From assembly GCF_001941345.1 (NCBI RefSeq), contig NZ_CP009251.1:1116001-1180000 (forward strand): a stretch of 64,000 bases of DNA, written 5' to 3'. This DNA comes from Corynebacterium stationis (lineage in GTDB: Bacteria; Actinomycetota; Actinomycetes; Mycobacteriales; Mycobacteriaceae). The position numbers were made by a program, and so were the translations under genes. Shown here piece after piece: positions 25,018-34,154 of the stretch. The notes below the pieces were generated by a model, which worked only from the letters and a program-made list of their open reading frames with translations, was not told the origin of the DNA and made no database searches. Position 1 is the first letter of the stretch. Each line of letters opens with the position of its first letter.

Positions 25018-25830
25018 ATGGCGAACTACACTGCTGCTGATGTAAAGGCACTGCGCGAAGCTACCGGCTCCGGCATGCTTGACTGCAAGAAGGCCCTGGA
25101 AGAAGCTGGCGGCGACTACGACAAGGCCGTCGAAATTTTGCGCATCAAGGGCGCAAAGTCCGTTTCCAAGCGTGCTGACCGTGAAGCTACCGAAGGCCTC
25201 GTTGCTGTTTCCGGTAACACCATGGTTGAAATCAACTGTGAGACCGACTTCGTTGCAAAGAACGCTGACTTCCGTGCTTTCGCTGACAAGATCGTTGAAG
25301 CAGCTGCTGCTGCTAAGGCTAACTCCACTGAGGAGCTCAACGCAGTTCAGGTTGAGGGCAAGGACGTAGCTACCGTCATCGACGAAGAGTCCGCAAAGAT
25401 CGGCGAGAAGCTGCAGGCACGTCGTGCAGTTACCGTTGAAGGCGACAACGTTGCTGTTTACCTGCACCAGCGTTCCGCTGACCTGCCACCAGCAGTTGGC
25501 GTTCTGGTTTCCTACGAAGGCGACGCAGATGCAGCTCGTGCAGTTGCAATGCAGGTTGCTGCGATGAAGGCAGAGTACCTGACCCGCGAAGACGTTCCAG
25601 CTGAGATTGTGGAGAAAGAGCGCGAAATCGCTGAAGCTACCACTCGCGAAGAGGGCAAGCCTGAAGCTGCACTGCCTAAGATCGTTGAAGGCCGCCTGAA
25701 TGGCTTCTACAAGTCCATCGTTCTTCTGGAGCAGGCTGCACTGTCTGACTCCAAGAAGACCGTGAAGCAGGTTGCTGAAGAAGCTGGCACCACCATCACC
25801 GGCTTTGTCCGCTACGAGGTTGGCGCTTAA
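25018..25830 (+). CDS. tsf: Elongation factor Ts
   Basis: Guanine-nucleotide exchange factor for EF-Tu. [62 protein letters not shown] is the UBA-like N-terminus and start of the core; [16 protein letters not shown] is the exchange motif. Length 270 aa, as usual for actinobacteria. AAGGAGG lies at good distance before the ATG. Codon choice is strongly biased, as expected of a highly expressed gene. Confidence 0.98.
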   Translation: MANYTAADVKALREATGSGMLDCKKALEEAGGDYDKAVEILRIKGAKSVSKRADREATEGLVAVSGNTMVEINCETDFVAKNADFRAFADKIVEAAAAAKANSTEELNAVQVEGKDVATVIDEESAKIGEKLQARRAVTVEGDNVAVYLHQRSADLPPAVGVLVSYEGDADAARAVAMQVAAMKAEYLTREDVPAEIVEKEREIAEATTREEGKPEAALPKIVEGRLNGFYKSIVLLEQAALSDSKKTVKQVAEEAGTTITGFVRYEVGA

Positions 25831-25847
25831 GTTTTAAGCTGATGTGA

Positions 25848-25877
25848 AAACCCGGCCAGATGCCTGGCCGGGTTTTT
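25848..25877 (+). terminator. Intrinsic terminator after tsf
   Basis: Perfect 12-bp stem AAACCCGGCCAG (25848-25859) and CTGGCCGGGTTT (25864-25875) with a 4-nt loop and continuing T-tract. Confidence 0.95.
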
Positions 25878-25933
25878 GTGTGCCTAATGTAAGATAGAAC
25901 AGACTCGAAATCACCATCAAGGAGACGTATCCC

Positions 25934-26659
25934 GTGACCACTGAAAGCCGTCGTACAGCCTATAAGCGCGTGATGTTAAAACTAGGCGGTGAAATGTTCG
26001 GCGGTGGGCAAGTCGGCATTGATCCGGATGTAGTAGAAAATGTAGCTCGTCAGATCGCAGAAATTGCTCGTTCCGGCACCGAGGTGGCAGTGGTCATCGG
26101 CGGCGGTAACTTCTTCCGTGGAGCAGAACTTTCCCAGCGTGGTATGGATCGTGCCCGTTCTGACTACATGGGCATGCTCGGCACGGTCATGAACTGCTTG
26201 GCTTTGCAGGACTTCCTGGGCCAGCTGGACGTTGACTGCCGCGTGCAGACCTCCATCAACATGGCGCAGGTTGCTGAGCCATATCTACCGCTGCGCGCTG
26301 TGCGCCACCTGGAAAAGGGACGCGTTGTTATCTTCGGCGCTGGCATGGGTATGCCATACTTCTCCACCGACACCACAGCTGCTCAGCGTGCATTGGAAAT
26401 TGGTTGTGAGGTTCTATTCCTTGCCAAGGGCGTCGATGGCGTTTATTCCGACGATCCACGCTCTAACCCAGATGCAGAGCTCTATGATGAAATTACTCCA
26501 CGTGAGGTCATCGAACGCGGCCTGAAAGTTGCAGATGCTACCGCATTTAGCCTGTGCATGGATAACTATATGCCGATTCTCGTATTCAACCTATTGACCG
26601 AGGGCAATATCGCCCGTGCCGTCAACGGTGAGCGTATCGGTACCTTGGTTCAGTCTTAG
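25934..26659 (+). CDS. pyrH: UMP kinase
   Basis: Phosphorylates UMP to UDP in pyrimidine nucleotide synthesis. Amino-acid-kinase fold: [71 protein letters not shown], and [28 protein letters not shown] start after CAAGGAG. Length 241 aa is standard. It leads the pyrH-frr group, with frr 39 bp downstream. Confidence 0.97.
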   Translation: MTTESRRTAYKRVMLKLGGEMFGGGQVGIDPDVVENVARQIAEIARSGTEVAVVIGGGNFFRGAELSQRGMDRARSDYMGMLGTVMNCLALQDFLGQLDVDCRVQTSINMAQVAEPYLPLRAVRHLEKGRVVIFGAGMGMPYFSTDTTAAQRALEIGCEVLFLAKGVDGVYSDDPRSNPDAELYDEITPREVIERGLKVADATAFSLCMDNYMPILVFNLLTEGNIARAVNGERIGTLVQS

Positions 26660-26698
26660 TCTGCTAAATTGAATTCGAATTAATAAGGAGATCACATC

Positions 26699-27256
26699 AT
26701 GATTGATGAAATTCAGCTGGAATCAGAAGAGCGCATGGCTAACTCGGTGGAGCACACCCGTGAAGAACTGGTGACTATCCGCACCGGACGCGCTAACCCG
26801 TCTATGTTCAACGGTGTCGTTGCCGAATACTACGGTGTTCCAACTCCGATCACGCAGATGTCTTCCATCAGCGTTCCAGAGCCACGCATGCTGCTCATCA
26901 AGCCTTATGAGCAGTCCATGATGGGCGAGATCGAAAACGCCATCCGTAACTCCGACCTAGGTGTTAACCCAACCAATGATGGTCAGGTTCTGCGCGTTAC
27001 CATTCCACAGTTGACTGAAGAGCGTCGTCGTGACCTAGTCAAGGTTGCGAAGTCCAAGGGCGAAGACGGCAAGATTGCTATCCGCAATATTCGTCGTAAG
27101 GCCATGGAACAGCTTAAGAAGCTGCAAAAAGATGGCGACGCTGGCGAAGACGAAATCGCTGCAGCTGAAAAGGAAATGGAAAAGATTACCCATAACTACA
27201 TCGAGCAGGTCGATAAGCTCGTTGCCAATAAGGAAGCTGAGTTGATGGAAGTTTAA
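26699..27256 (+). CDS. frr: Ribosome recycling factor
   Basis: Splits post-termination ribosomes with [49 protein letters not shown]...[16 protein letters not shown] is the typical N-terminal part, and the C-terminal helix carries [32 protein letters not shown]. Length 185 aa as usual. AAGGAG precedes the ATG. A terminator follows, before cdsA. Confidence 0.98.
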   Translation: MIDEIQLESEERMANSVEHTREELVTIRTGRANPSMFNGVVAEYYGVPTPITQMSSISVPEPRMLLIKPYEQSMMGEIENAIRNSDLGVNPTNDGQVLRVTIPQLTEERRRDLVKVAKSKGEDGKIAIRNIRRKAMEQLKKLQKDGDAGEDEIAAAEKEMEKITHNYIEQVDKLVANKEAELMEV

Positions 27257-27280
27257 TCTTCCTTAAGATTCTGTTCCCAG

Positions 27281-27309
27281 GTGCTGCCGTTGAAGCGGCA
27301 GCACTTTTC
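27281..27309 (+). terminator. Intrinsic terminator after frr
   Basis: GTGCTGCCG (27281-27289) pairs with CGGCAGCAC (27296-27304) around a 6-nt loop and is followed by TTTT. The short T-tract may let some transcripts reach cdsA, which starts 20 bp further on. Confidence 0.8.
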
Positions 27310-27328
27310 ATATTGACGAAGGGCGACG

Positions 27329-28171
27329 ATGAAAACTGTGCCAAAACCGAAAAATAGTGCCGGGCGTAATCTTCCGGTGGCTATTGGCGTTGGTATTGGG
27401 TTAGGTGCACTCGTAATCTTTGCGATGTGGGCTGGCCAGCTAGCGTGGTACATCGTCGTGGCGGCAGCAGTAGCAGTTGCCATGTGGGAAGTGCTGACAC
27501 GCCTGCGTGAGCACTCTTATCACCTTCCACGCACCTTGATGATCCTCGGCGGTCAGGCAATGGTGTGGAGCTCCTGGCCTTTGGAAACTAAAGGTCTCAT
27601 GGCGGTCTACGTCATTTCAGTCTTAGCGCTGATGTTTGGCAGGCTCTTTCACAACGGTAGGCATCGCCCGCCGATCAACTACCAGCGGGATATGTCAGTC
27701 GGCGTCTTTGTCCTGACCTGGATTCCGATGTTTGGCTCTTTTGCGGCGATGCTATCTGCCACGTCGCAGGGTGCTGCGACCATCTTGGTGTTTATGCTCT
27801 GCGTCGTCGCATCTGATACTGGTGGCTATATCACCGGTGTTATGTTTGGTTCGCACCCGATGGCACCAGCGGTTAGTCCGAAGAAATCCTGGGAAGGTTT
27901 CGCCGGCTCTATTGTATTTGGCATGGTCACCGGTGCGCTCAGCATTCACTTCTTACTCGAACGCGAAGCCTGGGTTGGCGCGATCATGGGCCTTGGCCTG
28001 GTGGTATGCGCGAGCCTCGGAGACTTGGTGGAGTCTCAATTCAAACGCGAACTGGGCATTAAAGATATGTCGAATATCTTGCCTGGCCACGGCGGTCTGA
28101 TGGACCGCCTCGATGGTATGTTGCCAGCCGCGATGGTTACCTGGGTGGCTATTTCTTTCCTAGGCGTTTGA
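27329..28171 (+). CDS. cdsA: Phosphatidate cytidylyltransferase
   Basis: Membrane enzyme making CDP-diacylglycerol from phosphatidate and CTP, the precursor of phosphatidylinositol, phosphatidylglycerol and cardiolipin. About eight hydrophobic segments; the family signature is near the C-terminus: GDLVESQFKRELGIKDMSNILPGHGGLMDRLDGML, with SDTGGYITG earlier. Length 280 aa. Its 3' end overlaps the convergent lapA-like gene by 23 bp. Confidence 0.95.
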   Translation: MKTVPKPKNSAGRNLPVAIGVGIGLGALVIFAMWAGQLAWYIVVAAAVAVAMWEVLTRLREHSYHLPRTLMILGGQAMVWSSWPLETKGLMAVYVISVLALMFGRLFHNGRHRPPINYQRDMSVGVFVLTWIPMFGSFAAMLSATSQGAATILVFMLCVVASDTGGYITGVMFGSHPMAPAVSPKKSWEGFAGSIVFGMVTGALSIHFLLEREAWVGAIMGLGLVVCASLGDLVESQFKRELGIKDMSNILPGHGGLMDRLDGMLPAAMVTWVAISFLGV

Positions 28172-28520
28172 TTTGGCGGCGCAACTCCAGCATGCGCCAG
28201 ACGCCAATAAGAGCCATAAATAGTGCTCCGCCAATAGCAAAGAGTAAGAATGCGATTCCGGCGGGGAATGCTCCGGACCATGCGAAGATGTTTAGCTCTA
28301 CCGACTGCTGATTTTGCAGAATGAACACAATCAACAAGATCAGAAGCAGGAAACCGATAATAAGCGCAATCCATGTAGACGCCGCAATAGAACCTTTGAC
28401 CTTTGTAGGCTGCGCGGGGGTTGGCTCTACCGAGGTAGGTTGTACGGGGGCCGTTTCCCCAGTTGCAGATTCAATTTCGGTGTATTCGAATTCTTCATTA
28501 GGCGTAGTCATACTCCTCAT
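28149..28520 (-). CDS. LapA (DUF1049) domain membrane protein
   Basis: 123-aa protein with a cytoplasmic Pro/Thr/Glu-rich N-terminus (about 1-45) and two TM segments: STWIALIIGFLLLILLIVFILQN and GIAFLLFAIGGALFMALIGVW. QNQQSVELNIFAWSGAFPAGIAF between them is the LapA-domain pattern, followed by a basic helix RRQIKRLGKK. In proteobacteria LapA helps LPS assembly; corynebacteria lack LPS, so the role here is unknown. Start could be ATG 28520 or ATG 28511; GAGGAG lies between them. Confidence 0.83.
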   Translation of the reverse strand: MRSMTTPNEEFEYTEIESATGETAPVQPTSVEPTPAQPTKVKGSIAASTWIALIIGFLLLILLIVFILQNQQSVELNIFAWSGAFPAGIAFLLFAIGGALFMALIGVWRMLELRRQIKRLGKK

Positions 28521-28592
28521 TAAATCGCCTGAAATCGGTTTTGCCCACTCAACCCGCCCAAAATTGGGAGAAATAGGCTAAATCATGCGAAG

Positions 28593-29696
28593 ATGTCGGA
28601 TATGGCGCAACCAATTGAATTAAATTTTACAAAACCCCGTCGCGGGCTTCCTCCGAAGCACTTCGCTGACTACACCCAGGCAGAGCGCATTGAAATCCTA
28701 GCTGAGCTGGGTCTGCCAAAATTCCGTGCTAAGCAGTTGGCTAAGCACTACTACGTCCACCACACCGTGGATGTGGAAGAGATGACCGATATCCCAGAGT
28801 CCGCGCGCAAGGACATCCAGGAGAAATTCTTCCCACCGCTGATGACCCAGATCCGCGGCTTTTCCACCGACGACGGAGAGACCACCAAGTCCCTGTGGCG
28901 TCTGCACGATGGCACCCTGCTGGAATCCGTACTCATGCGTTACCCTGGTCGCGCAACGCTGTGTATCTCTTCCCAGGCTGGCTGCGGCATGGCATGTCCT
29001 TTCTGCGCAACGGGTCAGGGCGGCCTGGACCGCAACCTTTCTACCGCAGAGATCGTCGAGCAGCTCCGCAACGCGTCGAAGACCATGGAGGCTGAAGGCA
29101 GCCGTTTGAGCAACGTCGTGTTCATGGGCATGGGCGAGCCGCTGGCTAACTACAAGCGCGTTGTGCATGCTGTGAAGCAATTTACTGACCCTGATGGATT
29201 TGGGATGTCAATGCGCAACATCACCATCTCCACGGTTGGCCTGGCACCAGCAGTTCGCAAGCTTGCCGATGAAGGCCTGTCATGCACCCTCGCGATTTCC
29301 CTGCACACGCCTGACGATGAGTTCCGTAACGAGCTCGTTCCGGTAAACCAACGCTGGGATGTTGAAGAGATTCTGGATGCAGCCCGCTACTACGTAGACA
29401 AGACTTCGCGTCGTGTCTCCATCGAGTATGCGCTCATCCGCGACAAAAACGATCAGGATTTCCGCGCAGATATGCTTGGCGAAAAGTTGCACAAGGCACT
29501 AGGCTCGAAAGTCCACGTCAACTTGATTCCGCTGAACCCAACTCCTGGGTCCGAGTGGGACGCTTCACCAAAAGATCGTCAGGAAGAGTTTGTTCGCAGG
29601 GTAATTGCTCAAGGTGTGCCATGCACCGTCCGCGACACTAAGGGACAGGAGATTGCCGCAGCGTGTGGACAGCTCGCCGCTGAAGAAAGGCAATAA
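28593..29696 (+). CDS. rlmN: Dual-specificity 23S rRNA/tRNA (adenine-C2) methyltransferase RlmN
   Basis: Radical SAM enzyme that methylates C2 of A2503 in 23S rRNA and A37 of some tRNAs. The iron-sulfur motif [11 protein letters not shown] is present, as are [30 protein letters not shown], and the second catalytic Cys in [19 protein letters not shown]. 367 aa. ATGs at 28593 and 28602 are both possible starts. Its stop overlaps the ATG of the following ABC ATPase (TAATGG). Confidence 0.95.
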   Translation: MSDMAQPIELNFTKPRRGLPPKHFADYTQAERIEILAELGLPKFRAKQLAKHYYVHHTVDVEEMTDIPESARKDIQEKFFPPLMTQIRGFSTDDGETTKSLWRLHDGTLLESVLMRYPGRATLCISSQAGCGMACPFCATGQGGLDRNLSTAEIVEQLRNASKTMEAEGSRLSNVVFMGMGEPLANYKRVVHAVKQFTDPDGFGMSMRNITISTVGLAPAVRKLADEGLSCTLAISLHTPDDEFRNELVPVNQRWDVEEILDAARYYVDKTSRRVSIEYALIRDKNDQDFRADMLGEKLHKALGSKVHVNLIPLNPTPGSEWDASPKDRQEEFVRRVIAQGVPCTVRDTKGQEIAAACGQLAAEERQ

Positions 29697-30445
29697 TGGA
29701 CGCACTTCGGATCGAAGGCCTCACCAAGAAATACGGCGACAAGATCGCTGTAGACAATCTCAATTTGAGCATTCCTTATGGCTCAATTTATGGCATCGTC
29801 GGTCCGAATGGAGCAGGTAAAACCACGACCTTGACCATGGTCTGTGGAATTACCAAGCCCGATGCAGGTACCGCGTGGATCGCGGGGCATGAAACCGGAA
29901 CCTTAGAGTCCAAGAAGGCTATGGGCCTTTTAATGGATGGGGCACCGGTCTTTGAAAAGCTCTCTGGTGCTGAATACCTGCAATACCTTGGCGCACTGCG
30001 CAGCATGGCCGAGGAAGAAGTCCAAGAACGCAGCAGGGAATTACTTTCAGCGCTTGGGCTTGCCGATGCTGCGACGAAATACATCGGGGACTATTCCGCC
30101 GGTATGACTAAGAAGATTCTGCTTGCCGGCGCAATTTTGCATGATCCGGAAGTCCTCATCCTCGACGAACCTCTTGAGGCAGTCGACCCAGTTTCTTCTC
30201 GCATGGTGCAGCAGCTTTTGCGCAGCTATGCAGCACGCGGCGGAACCGTCATTCTTTCCTCTCACGTCATGGAGCTGGTCGAGGGACTGTGTGACCACGT
30301 AGCTCTCATCAACAATGGGCAAGTCGCAGTAGATGGCCCGCTTGATGAAGTACGCCAGGGCAAATCGCTTACCGATGTCTTCGTCGAGTACGCCGGCGGT
30401 GCCAAATTCGACGACTCAACCTTTACTTGGCTGCGGGGGAACTAA
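29696..30445 (+). CDS. ABC transporter ATP-binding protein
   Basis: 249-aa ATPase of the ABC-2 exporter class. Walker A GPNGAGKTT, Walker B VLILDEPLEAVDP and H-loop ILSSHVMEL are intact; the signature is a variant YSAGMTKK instead of LSGGQ, as found in some two-component exporters. Translation is coupled at both ends: the ATG overlaps the rlmN stop and its TAA overlaps the permease ATG. Substrate unknown. Confidence 0.92.
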   Translation: MDALRIEGLTKKYGDKIAVDNLNLSIPYGSIYGIVGPNGAGKTTTLTMVCGITKPDAGTAWIAGHETGTLESKKAMGLLMDGAPVFEKLSGAEYLQYLGALRSMAEEEVQERSRELLSALGLADAATKYIGDYSAGMTKKILLAGAILHDPEVLILDEPLEAVDPVSSRMVQQLLRSYAARGGTVILSSHVMELVEGLCDHVALINNGQVAVDGPLDEVRQGKSLTDVFVEYAGGAKFDDSTFTWLRGN

Positions 30446-31908
30446 TGACCTCCACGCTATTTAAACTCCACCGCACGCTGTGGTGGCGCACCATCAAATC
30501 CAACCCGACGGTGCTCGTCGCAGGCGGCATGATTTTGGTCTACGGACTTCTTAGCGTCTTGTCTATGGCTTTCGAAGTCAACTCTCCTGAGGCGCTACAT
30601 GCACCCGTTGCCTTCGGCATGGCCGCGATGTTGATTTTGGCGATGGCGATGCCTGCCAATGAGCAACAAATTACGCAGGAAACTTTCCGTACGCTTCCGA
30701 TAGACAACTTAAAGCCTGCGATGGCGCTTTCTTCTTTGTGGACCTCGCGCGCGATGCTGACGATATTTTTCACCATTATTTGGGCGGGCTTCGCCTTTAC
30801 TCAGCTTCCTCTTGTCCAAGGCATTATGTTTATCATTGGCTCTGTTATCGCAGCAGCCACCACGATTGTGTACATGGATGTCATCGCGAAGATCGGCAAA
30901 TCACGTAAGGAAGTTCTTGGCCTTATCGGCGGTATCGGAGTTATCGCCGTAATATTTTTCGCCGTCAACATCACCAACTCCGCAGCGATGGACCTCCCAC
31001 TCGATGAGGTCGGCGAGATCTCAGCATGGACCCCGTTTGCGGCGGCAACTGGGTGGGCGACAGGGAGCATCGTCAAGCTGCTCATTGCTGTTGCAACCCT
31101 GGCCCTGGGGGTGTGGCTGTGGTGGCGCGATATCGAGGAAGCACCTGCGCGCGTCAAAGACCACGACAAGTCAGATTTAACTTTGCCGTTTGTGCCACAT
31201 ACGCCAACTGGTATCGAATTTGCGCGCAGTCTGCGCTACGTATTCCGTGATAACCGACTTCTGCTGTCAGTGTTGGTCCTTCCGATTGTGGTTATTGTTT
31301 TGATGGTGCAATCAACCGCGCAGGGAATTGCGGAGATTTCCTACATCGCAGTGGTCATGAGTGCGCTTCTTGCGGGCTCCATTGCTGTTAATGACTTCGG
31401 CTACGACGGGCCGGCAATGTGGGTAAAGATGGTTGCGCCGGTGCCAACTTCGCGGCTTCTACTCGCGCGGCACTGGGCACACATGTGCCTTTCTGCCTTG
31501 GTCACCGTAGTTTTTGCAATCATCATTTTGGTGATTCACGGAATCACGAGCGTCACCATGATGGTCTGTTTCGTCAGTATCGGCGTGTTGATGGTCTCAG
31601 CCGCACTTTCGTTACTCCTTACTGCATTTAACCCTTATCCGGTTGCACCTCCCGGAACTAGTCCATGGGCAGACAAATCCGGCTATTCGGGTGCCGCCTT
31701 TATCGCCGTCTTTGCGCTTATGTTCTTAGGCTGGATTCCTGTTGCACCTGGTGTGGTACTGTTCTTCCTTGGATATCAAGTTTTGGGCATAGCTATCGCG
31801 CTGATCGTTCCAGCTGCAATTTACGGTGGCGTTATTGCTCTGGTGACCAAGAATGCGGCCTCGCGTATGCCGAAGGTCTACGCGAAAGCAGGCTCCTGGG
31901 TTAATTAA
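30445..31908 (+). CDS. ABC-2 type transporter permease
   Basis: 487-aa integral membrane protein with roughly twelve hydrophobic segments, for example MILVYGLLSVLSMAFEV, LVLPIVVIVLMVQS and SALVTVVFAIIILVIHGIT. The ATG at 30445 overlaps the stop of the ATPase gene (TAATGA); a frame extension to 30427 is not needed. It forms an exporter with the preceding ATPase. The substrate cannot be inferred; no accessory or resistance gene is adjacent. A hairpin follows within a few bases of the stop. Confidence 0.88.
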   Translation: MTSTLFKLHRTLWWRTIKSNPTVLVAGGMILVYGLLSVLSMAFEVNSPEALHAPVAFGMAAMLILAMAMPANEQQITQETFRTLPIDNLKPAMALSSLWTSRAMLTIFFTIIWAGFAFTQLPLVQGIMFIIGSVIAAATTIVYMDVIAKIGKSRKEVLGLIGGIGVIAVIFFAVNITNSAAMDLPLDEVGEISAWTPFAAATGWATGSIVKLLIAVATLALGVWLWWRDIEEAPARVKDHDKSDLTLPFVPHTPTGIEFARSLRYVFRDNRLLLSVLVLPIVVIVLMVQSTAQGIAEISYIAVVMSALLAGSIAVNDFGYDGPAMWVKMVAPVPTSRLLLARHWAHMCLSALVTVVFAIIILVIHGITSVTMMVCFVSIGVLMVSAALSLLLTAFNPYPVAPPGTSPWADKSGYSGAAFIAVFALMFLGWIPVAPGVVLFFLGYQVLGIAIALIVPAAIYGGVIALVTKNAASRMPKVYAKAGSWVN

Positions 31909-31911
31909 AAG

Positions 31912-31947
31912 GGAGGTTCTTCATCGTCGAACCCCTGAAGAACCTCC
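31912..31947. terminator. Hairpin after the ABC permease, possibly bidirectional
   Basis: GGAGGTTCTTCA (31912-31923) and TGAAGAACCTCC (31936-31947) form a perfect 12-bp stem. On the plus strand the T-tract is delayed (TCGGTAACTTTTT); on the minus strand the stem is followed by CTTTT. Confidence 0.7.
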
Positions 31948-31954
31948 TCGGTAA

Positions 31955-32378
31955 CTTTTTCGCAACCTAGTCAACATCAGTCAATATCTGCGCGAAAGCA
32001 CGTGCATTGCGTCGACGAGAGTTTTTGGCTTGAGCCACCGTCTGTGCCCACCGCGTCTTGGCATCGCACGTGGGGCCGTTTGGCGTCGTGGCCTCCCATG
32101 AACTGGCACTAGGTAGCCAAAAGATCTCGCGGGTAAGGGATCCATGATGTAGAAAGCACGACGGTCCGTCTTCACATTGTGTTGGTGTTGGCACAAGCTG
32201 GCGATATTTCGTGCTGACGTTGGGCCCCCGTCGCTGTGGTTACGGCGATGGTCTGTCTGGCTGTGGTGTGCTGAGATATAACGGCAAGCCAGCGGCACGT
32301 GCCGTCTAGTCCGACTACTGCTGCATGCTAAGACAATAAGGCGGATGATACTTTCCCGAATCTTTGTTCGATCGAGTG
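31955..32378. other. Sparse accessory region between the ABC permease and DUF2631 genes
   Basis: Apart from the possible broken gene, no convincing coding sequence, tRNA or IS end is seen. The segment contains the 12-bp palindrome CGGCACGTGCCG (32293-32304), overlapping ACGGCA...TGCCGT (32281-32305). Confidence 0.5.
31967..32298 (-). pseudogene. Unrecognised minus-strand gene, possibly broken by a frameshift
   Basis: The frame 32194-31967 encodes a 75-aa Trp/Cys/His-containing sequence (CEDGPSCFLHHGSLTREIFWLPSASSWEATTPNG in two parts: CEDGPSCFLHHGS and TREIFWLPSASSWEA). Its GTG has no ribosome site, but the same frame is open upstream to 32243. A second frame from GTG 32298 overlaps it, and a GGGGG run at 32229-32225 is where a one-base slip would join them into about 110 aa. 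No family recognised. It may be a decayed accessory gene or chance coding. Confidence 0.3.
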
Positions 32379-32413
32379 GGCAAAGAAAACCGCTTCCGAT
32401 TGAACGGAAGCGG
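32379..32413 (-). terminator. Intrinsic terminator of the DUF2631 gene
   Basis: Minus strand CCGCTTCCG (32413-32405) pairs with CGGAAGCGG (32398-32390) with a 6-nt loop, followed by TTTTCTTT. It lies 15 bp after the DUF2631 stop. Confidence 0.88.
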
Positions 32414-32427
32414 CAGGGGATTACTAA

Positions 32428-32868
32428 TTACCTCTCCAGAGCTTGCTTCGAAGCAGGCTTTTCGCGCAGGTGCTCAACGAGGGCAGGGTCAATGTTGATA
32501 GCGCGTAGCTCGGCGTCGGATAGTGATGAGTAGTCGCCGCTCAAAGTCTTCTGGTTGTAGTTCCAGTCTGGTTCTACGTGGCCTTCAGGCTTGTTGTGGC
32601 CGGTCAGGGTGCGTACCTGGGAGAGCTTCGGCTGGAATGCGTGAATGAGCAAGCCAATAGCGACAAGGGCAGCCAGAGTGAAGAGCCAGATGGTTTCAAC
32701 GTGACCGGTGTGGTTACCGAAGTTAAAGCCCAGCAGGATAAGTACTGTTACCCAACCAGCGATCTGGGTACCCGTGCGTGGGGTGCGGGACCAGCCGAAG
32801 CCAGCAGAAGGGACGTCAATGGTAGACACGCCGTCGTATACCTCTGGCGCCTTGTTGTGAGAAGACAC
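32428..32868 (-). CDS. DUF2631 domain membrane protein
   Basis: 146-aa protein with two TM segments (about 36-54 and 60-78: AGWVTVLILLGFNFGNHTGHVETIWLFTLAALVAIGLLIHAF, broken by NHTGHVE) and a cytoplasmic tail. PSAGFGWSRTPRTGTQIAGW is typical of the DUF2631 family, found in mycolate-producing actinobacteria next to dxr. Function unknown. GTG start with AAGGAG upstream; divergent from dxr. Confidence 0.85.
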   Translation of the reverse strand: MSSHNKAPEVYDGVSTIDVPSAGFGWSRTPRTGTQIAGWVTVLILLGFNFGNHTGHVETIWLFTLAALVAIGLLIHAFQPKLSQVRTLTGHNKPEGHVEPDWNYNQKTLSGDYSSLSDAELRAINIDPALVEHLREKPASKQALER

Positions 32869-32970
32869 GTGCTCTCCTTAGTTCTGTCAAAGCCACAATT
32901 CTCATCCTAACCTTAGTCCATCAACCATGTAGTTGTGATAATCCACCCCCGAATAATTCTTAAGATTGAC

Positions 32971-32976
32971 TAAGGT
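32971..32976 (+). promoter_or_regulatory. dxr: Putative dxr -10 (leaderless)
   Basis: TAAGGT ends 7 nt before the dxr GTG, so transcription would start on the start codon. No Shine-Dalgarno sequence is present. Confidence 0.5.
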
Positions 32977-32983
32977 GGGGTGA

Positions 32984-34132
32984 GTGAAACGTATTTTGAT
33001 TCTTGGCTCAACTGGCTCCATTGGAACGCAAGCGCTTGAAGTAATTAGCGCCAATCCCGATAAATTCGAGGTCGTAGGCATTGCAGCGGGCGGTTCTGAC
33101 CCTGCTTTGGTGGTGGAGCAGGCGCGAGCATTTAAGCTTTCTGCGCACCAGGTCGCGGTGGCTAACCCTCAAGCCGCGGAGAAGGTTGCGCAGGAACTCG
33201 GCGGGGCAGTCGTTGATTCGGCAGCGAAGTTGGTTCGCGAGATTGAGGCGGATACCGTGCTCAATGCGCTAGTGGGCTCCATGGGCTTGGAATCGACGCT
33301 GGCAACAATTGAGGCTGGGGAGATTCTTGCGCTGGCCAATAAGGAGTCGCTGGTAGCGGGCGGGGCTATCGTGATGGATAAGGTCAGGCCGGGGCAGTTG
33401 ATTCCGGTTGACTCGGAGCATTCGGCGATGGCGCAGTGTTTGCGCTCCGGTGAGCGCGGGGAGTTGGCGCGATTGGTGCTGACTGCCTCTGGTGGGCCAT
33501 TTCGGGGTTGGACACGTGAGCAGATGTGGGAGGTTACTCCGCAGCAGGCCGCCGCGCACCCGACGTGGTCAATGGGGCAGATGAACACGTTGAACTCGGC
33601 AACTTTGGTAAATAAGGGCCTTGAGCTCATAGAAGCCACTTTGCTTTTCGATGTTGATGCTTCGCTTATCGATGTCACCGTGCACCCACAGTCCATCATC
33701 CACTCGATGGCAACGTTCGTGGATGGCTCGACGATTGCGCAGGCCTCACCACCTTCGATGAAGCTGCCAATTTCGCTGGCGTTGGATTGGCCACATCGTG
33801 TCGCTGATGCGCAGCCGGCCCTGGACTTTACGCAGTCCTTCCAATGGCAGTTTGAGCCGGTCGGTGAAGCATTTTCTGCGGTTGACCTTGCAGCCGAGGT
33901 TGCAGGGAAGGGGTCTTTGCCCGCGGTTTATAACGCCGTGAATGAAGAAGCCGCGGCTGCGTTTTTGGCTGGGAAGATTAAGTTCCCGCAGATCGTTGAT
34001 TGCGTTACCGAAGTTGTGGATTCTGCCTCCGCGTTTGCTGGTGTACCCTCAAGCGTCGAGGATGTGCTTGAGGTCGAAGCTGAAGCACGAAAGCGTGCGC
34101 ACGACGTGCTGTCCGCTTGGTCATCTCGCTAA
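32984..34132 (+). CDS. dxr: 1-deoxy-D-xylulose 5-phosphate reductoisomerase
   Basis: Second enzyme of the MEP isoprenoid pathway, converting DXP to MEP with NADPH. N-terminal Rossmann [26 protein letters not shown]; the metal/substrate segment [50 protein letters not shown], all conserved. 382 aa. GTG start, probably leaderless. The order dxr-rip1-ispG is conserved in actinobacteria and places two MEP-pathway genes around a membrane protease. Confidence 0.97.
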   Translation: MKRILILGSTGSIGTQALEVISANPDKFEVVGIAAGGSDPALVVEQARAFKLSAHQVAVANPQAAEKVAQELGGAVVDSAAKLVREIEADTVLNALVGSMGLESTLATIEAGEILALANKESLVAGGAIVMDKVRPGQLIPVDSEHSAMAQCLRSGERGELARLVLTASGGPFRGWTREQMWEVTPQQAAAHPTWSMGQMNTLNSATLVNKGLELIEATLLFDVDASLIDVTVHPQSIIHSMATFVDGSTIAQASPPSMKLPISLALDWPHRVADAQPALDFTQSFQWQFEPVGEAFSAVDLAAEVAGKGSLPAVYNAVNEEAAAAFLAGKIKFPQIVDCVTEVVDSASAFAGVPSSVEDVLEVEAEARKRAHDVLSAWSSR

Positions 34133-34154
34133 ACAATTTAAGTAGAAGGTTTTC

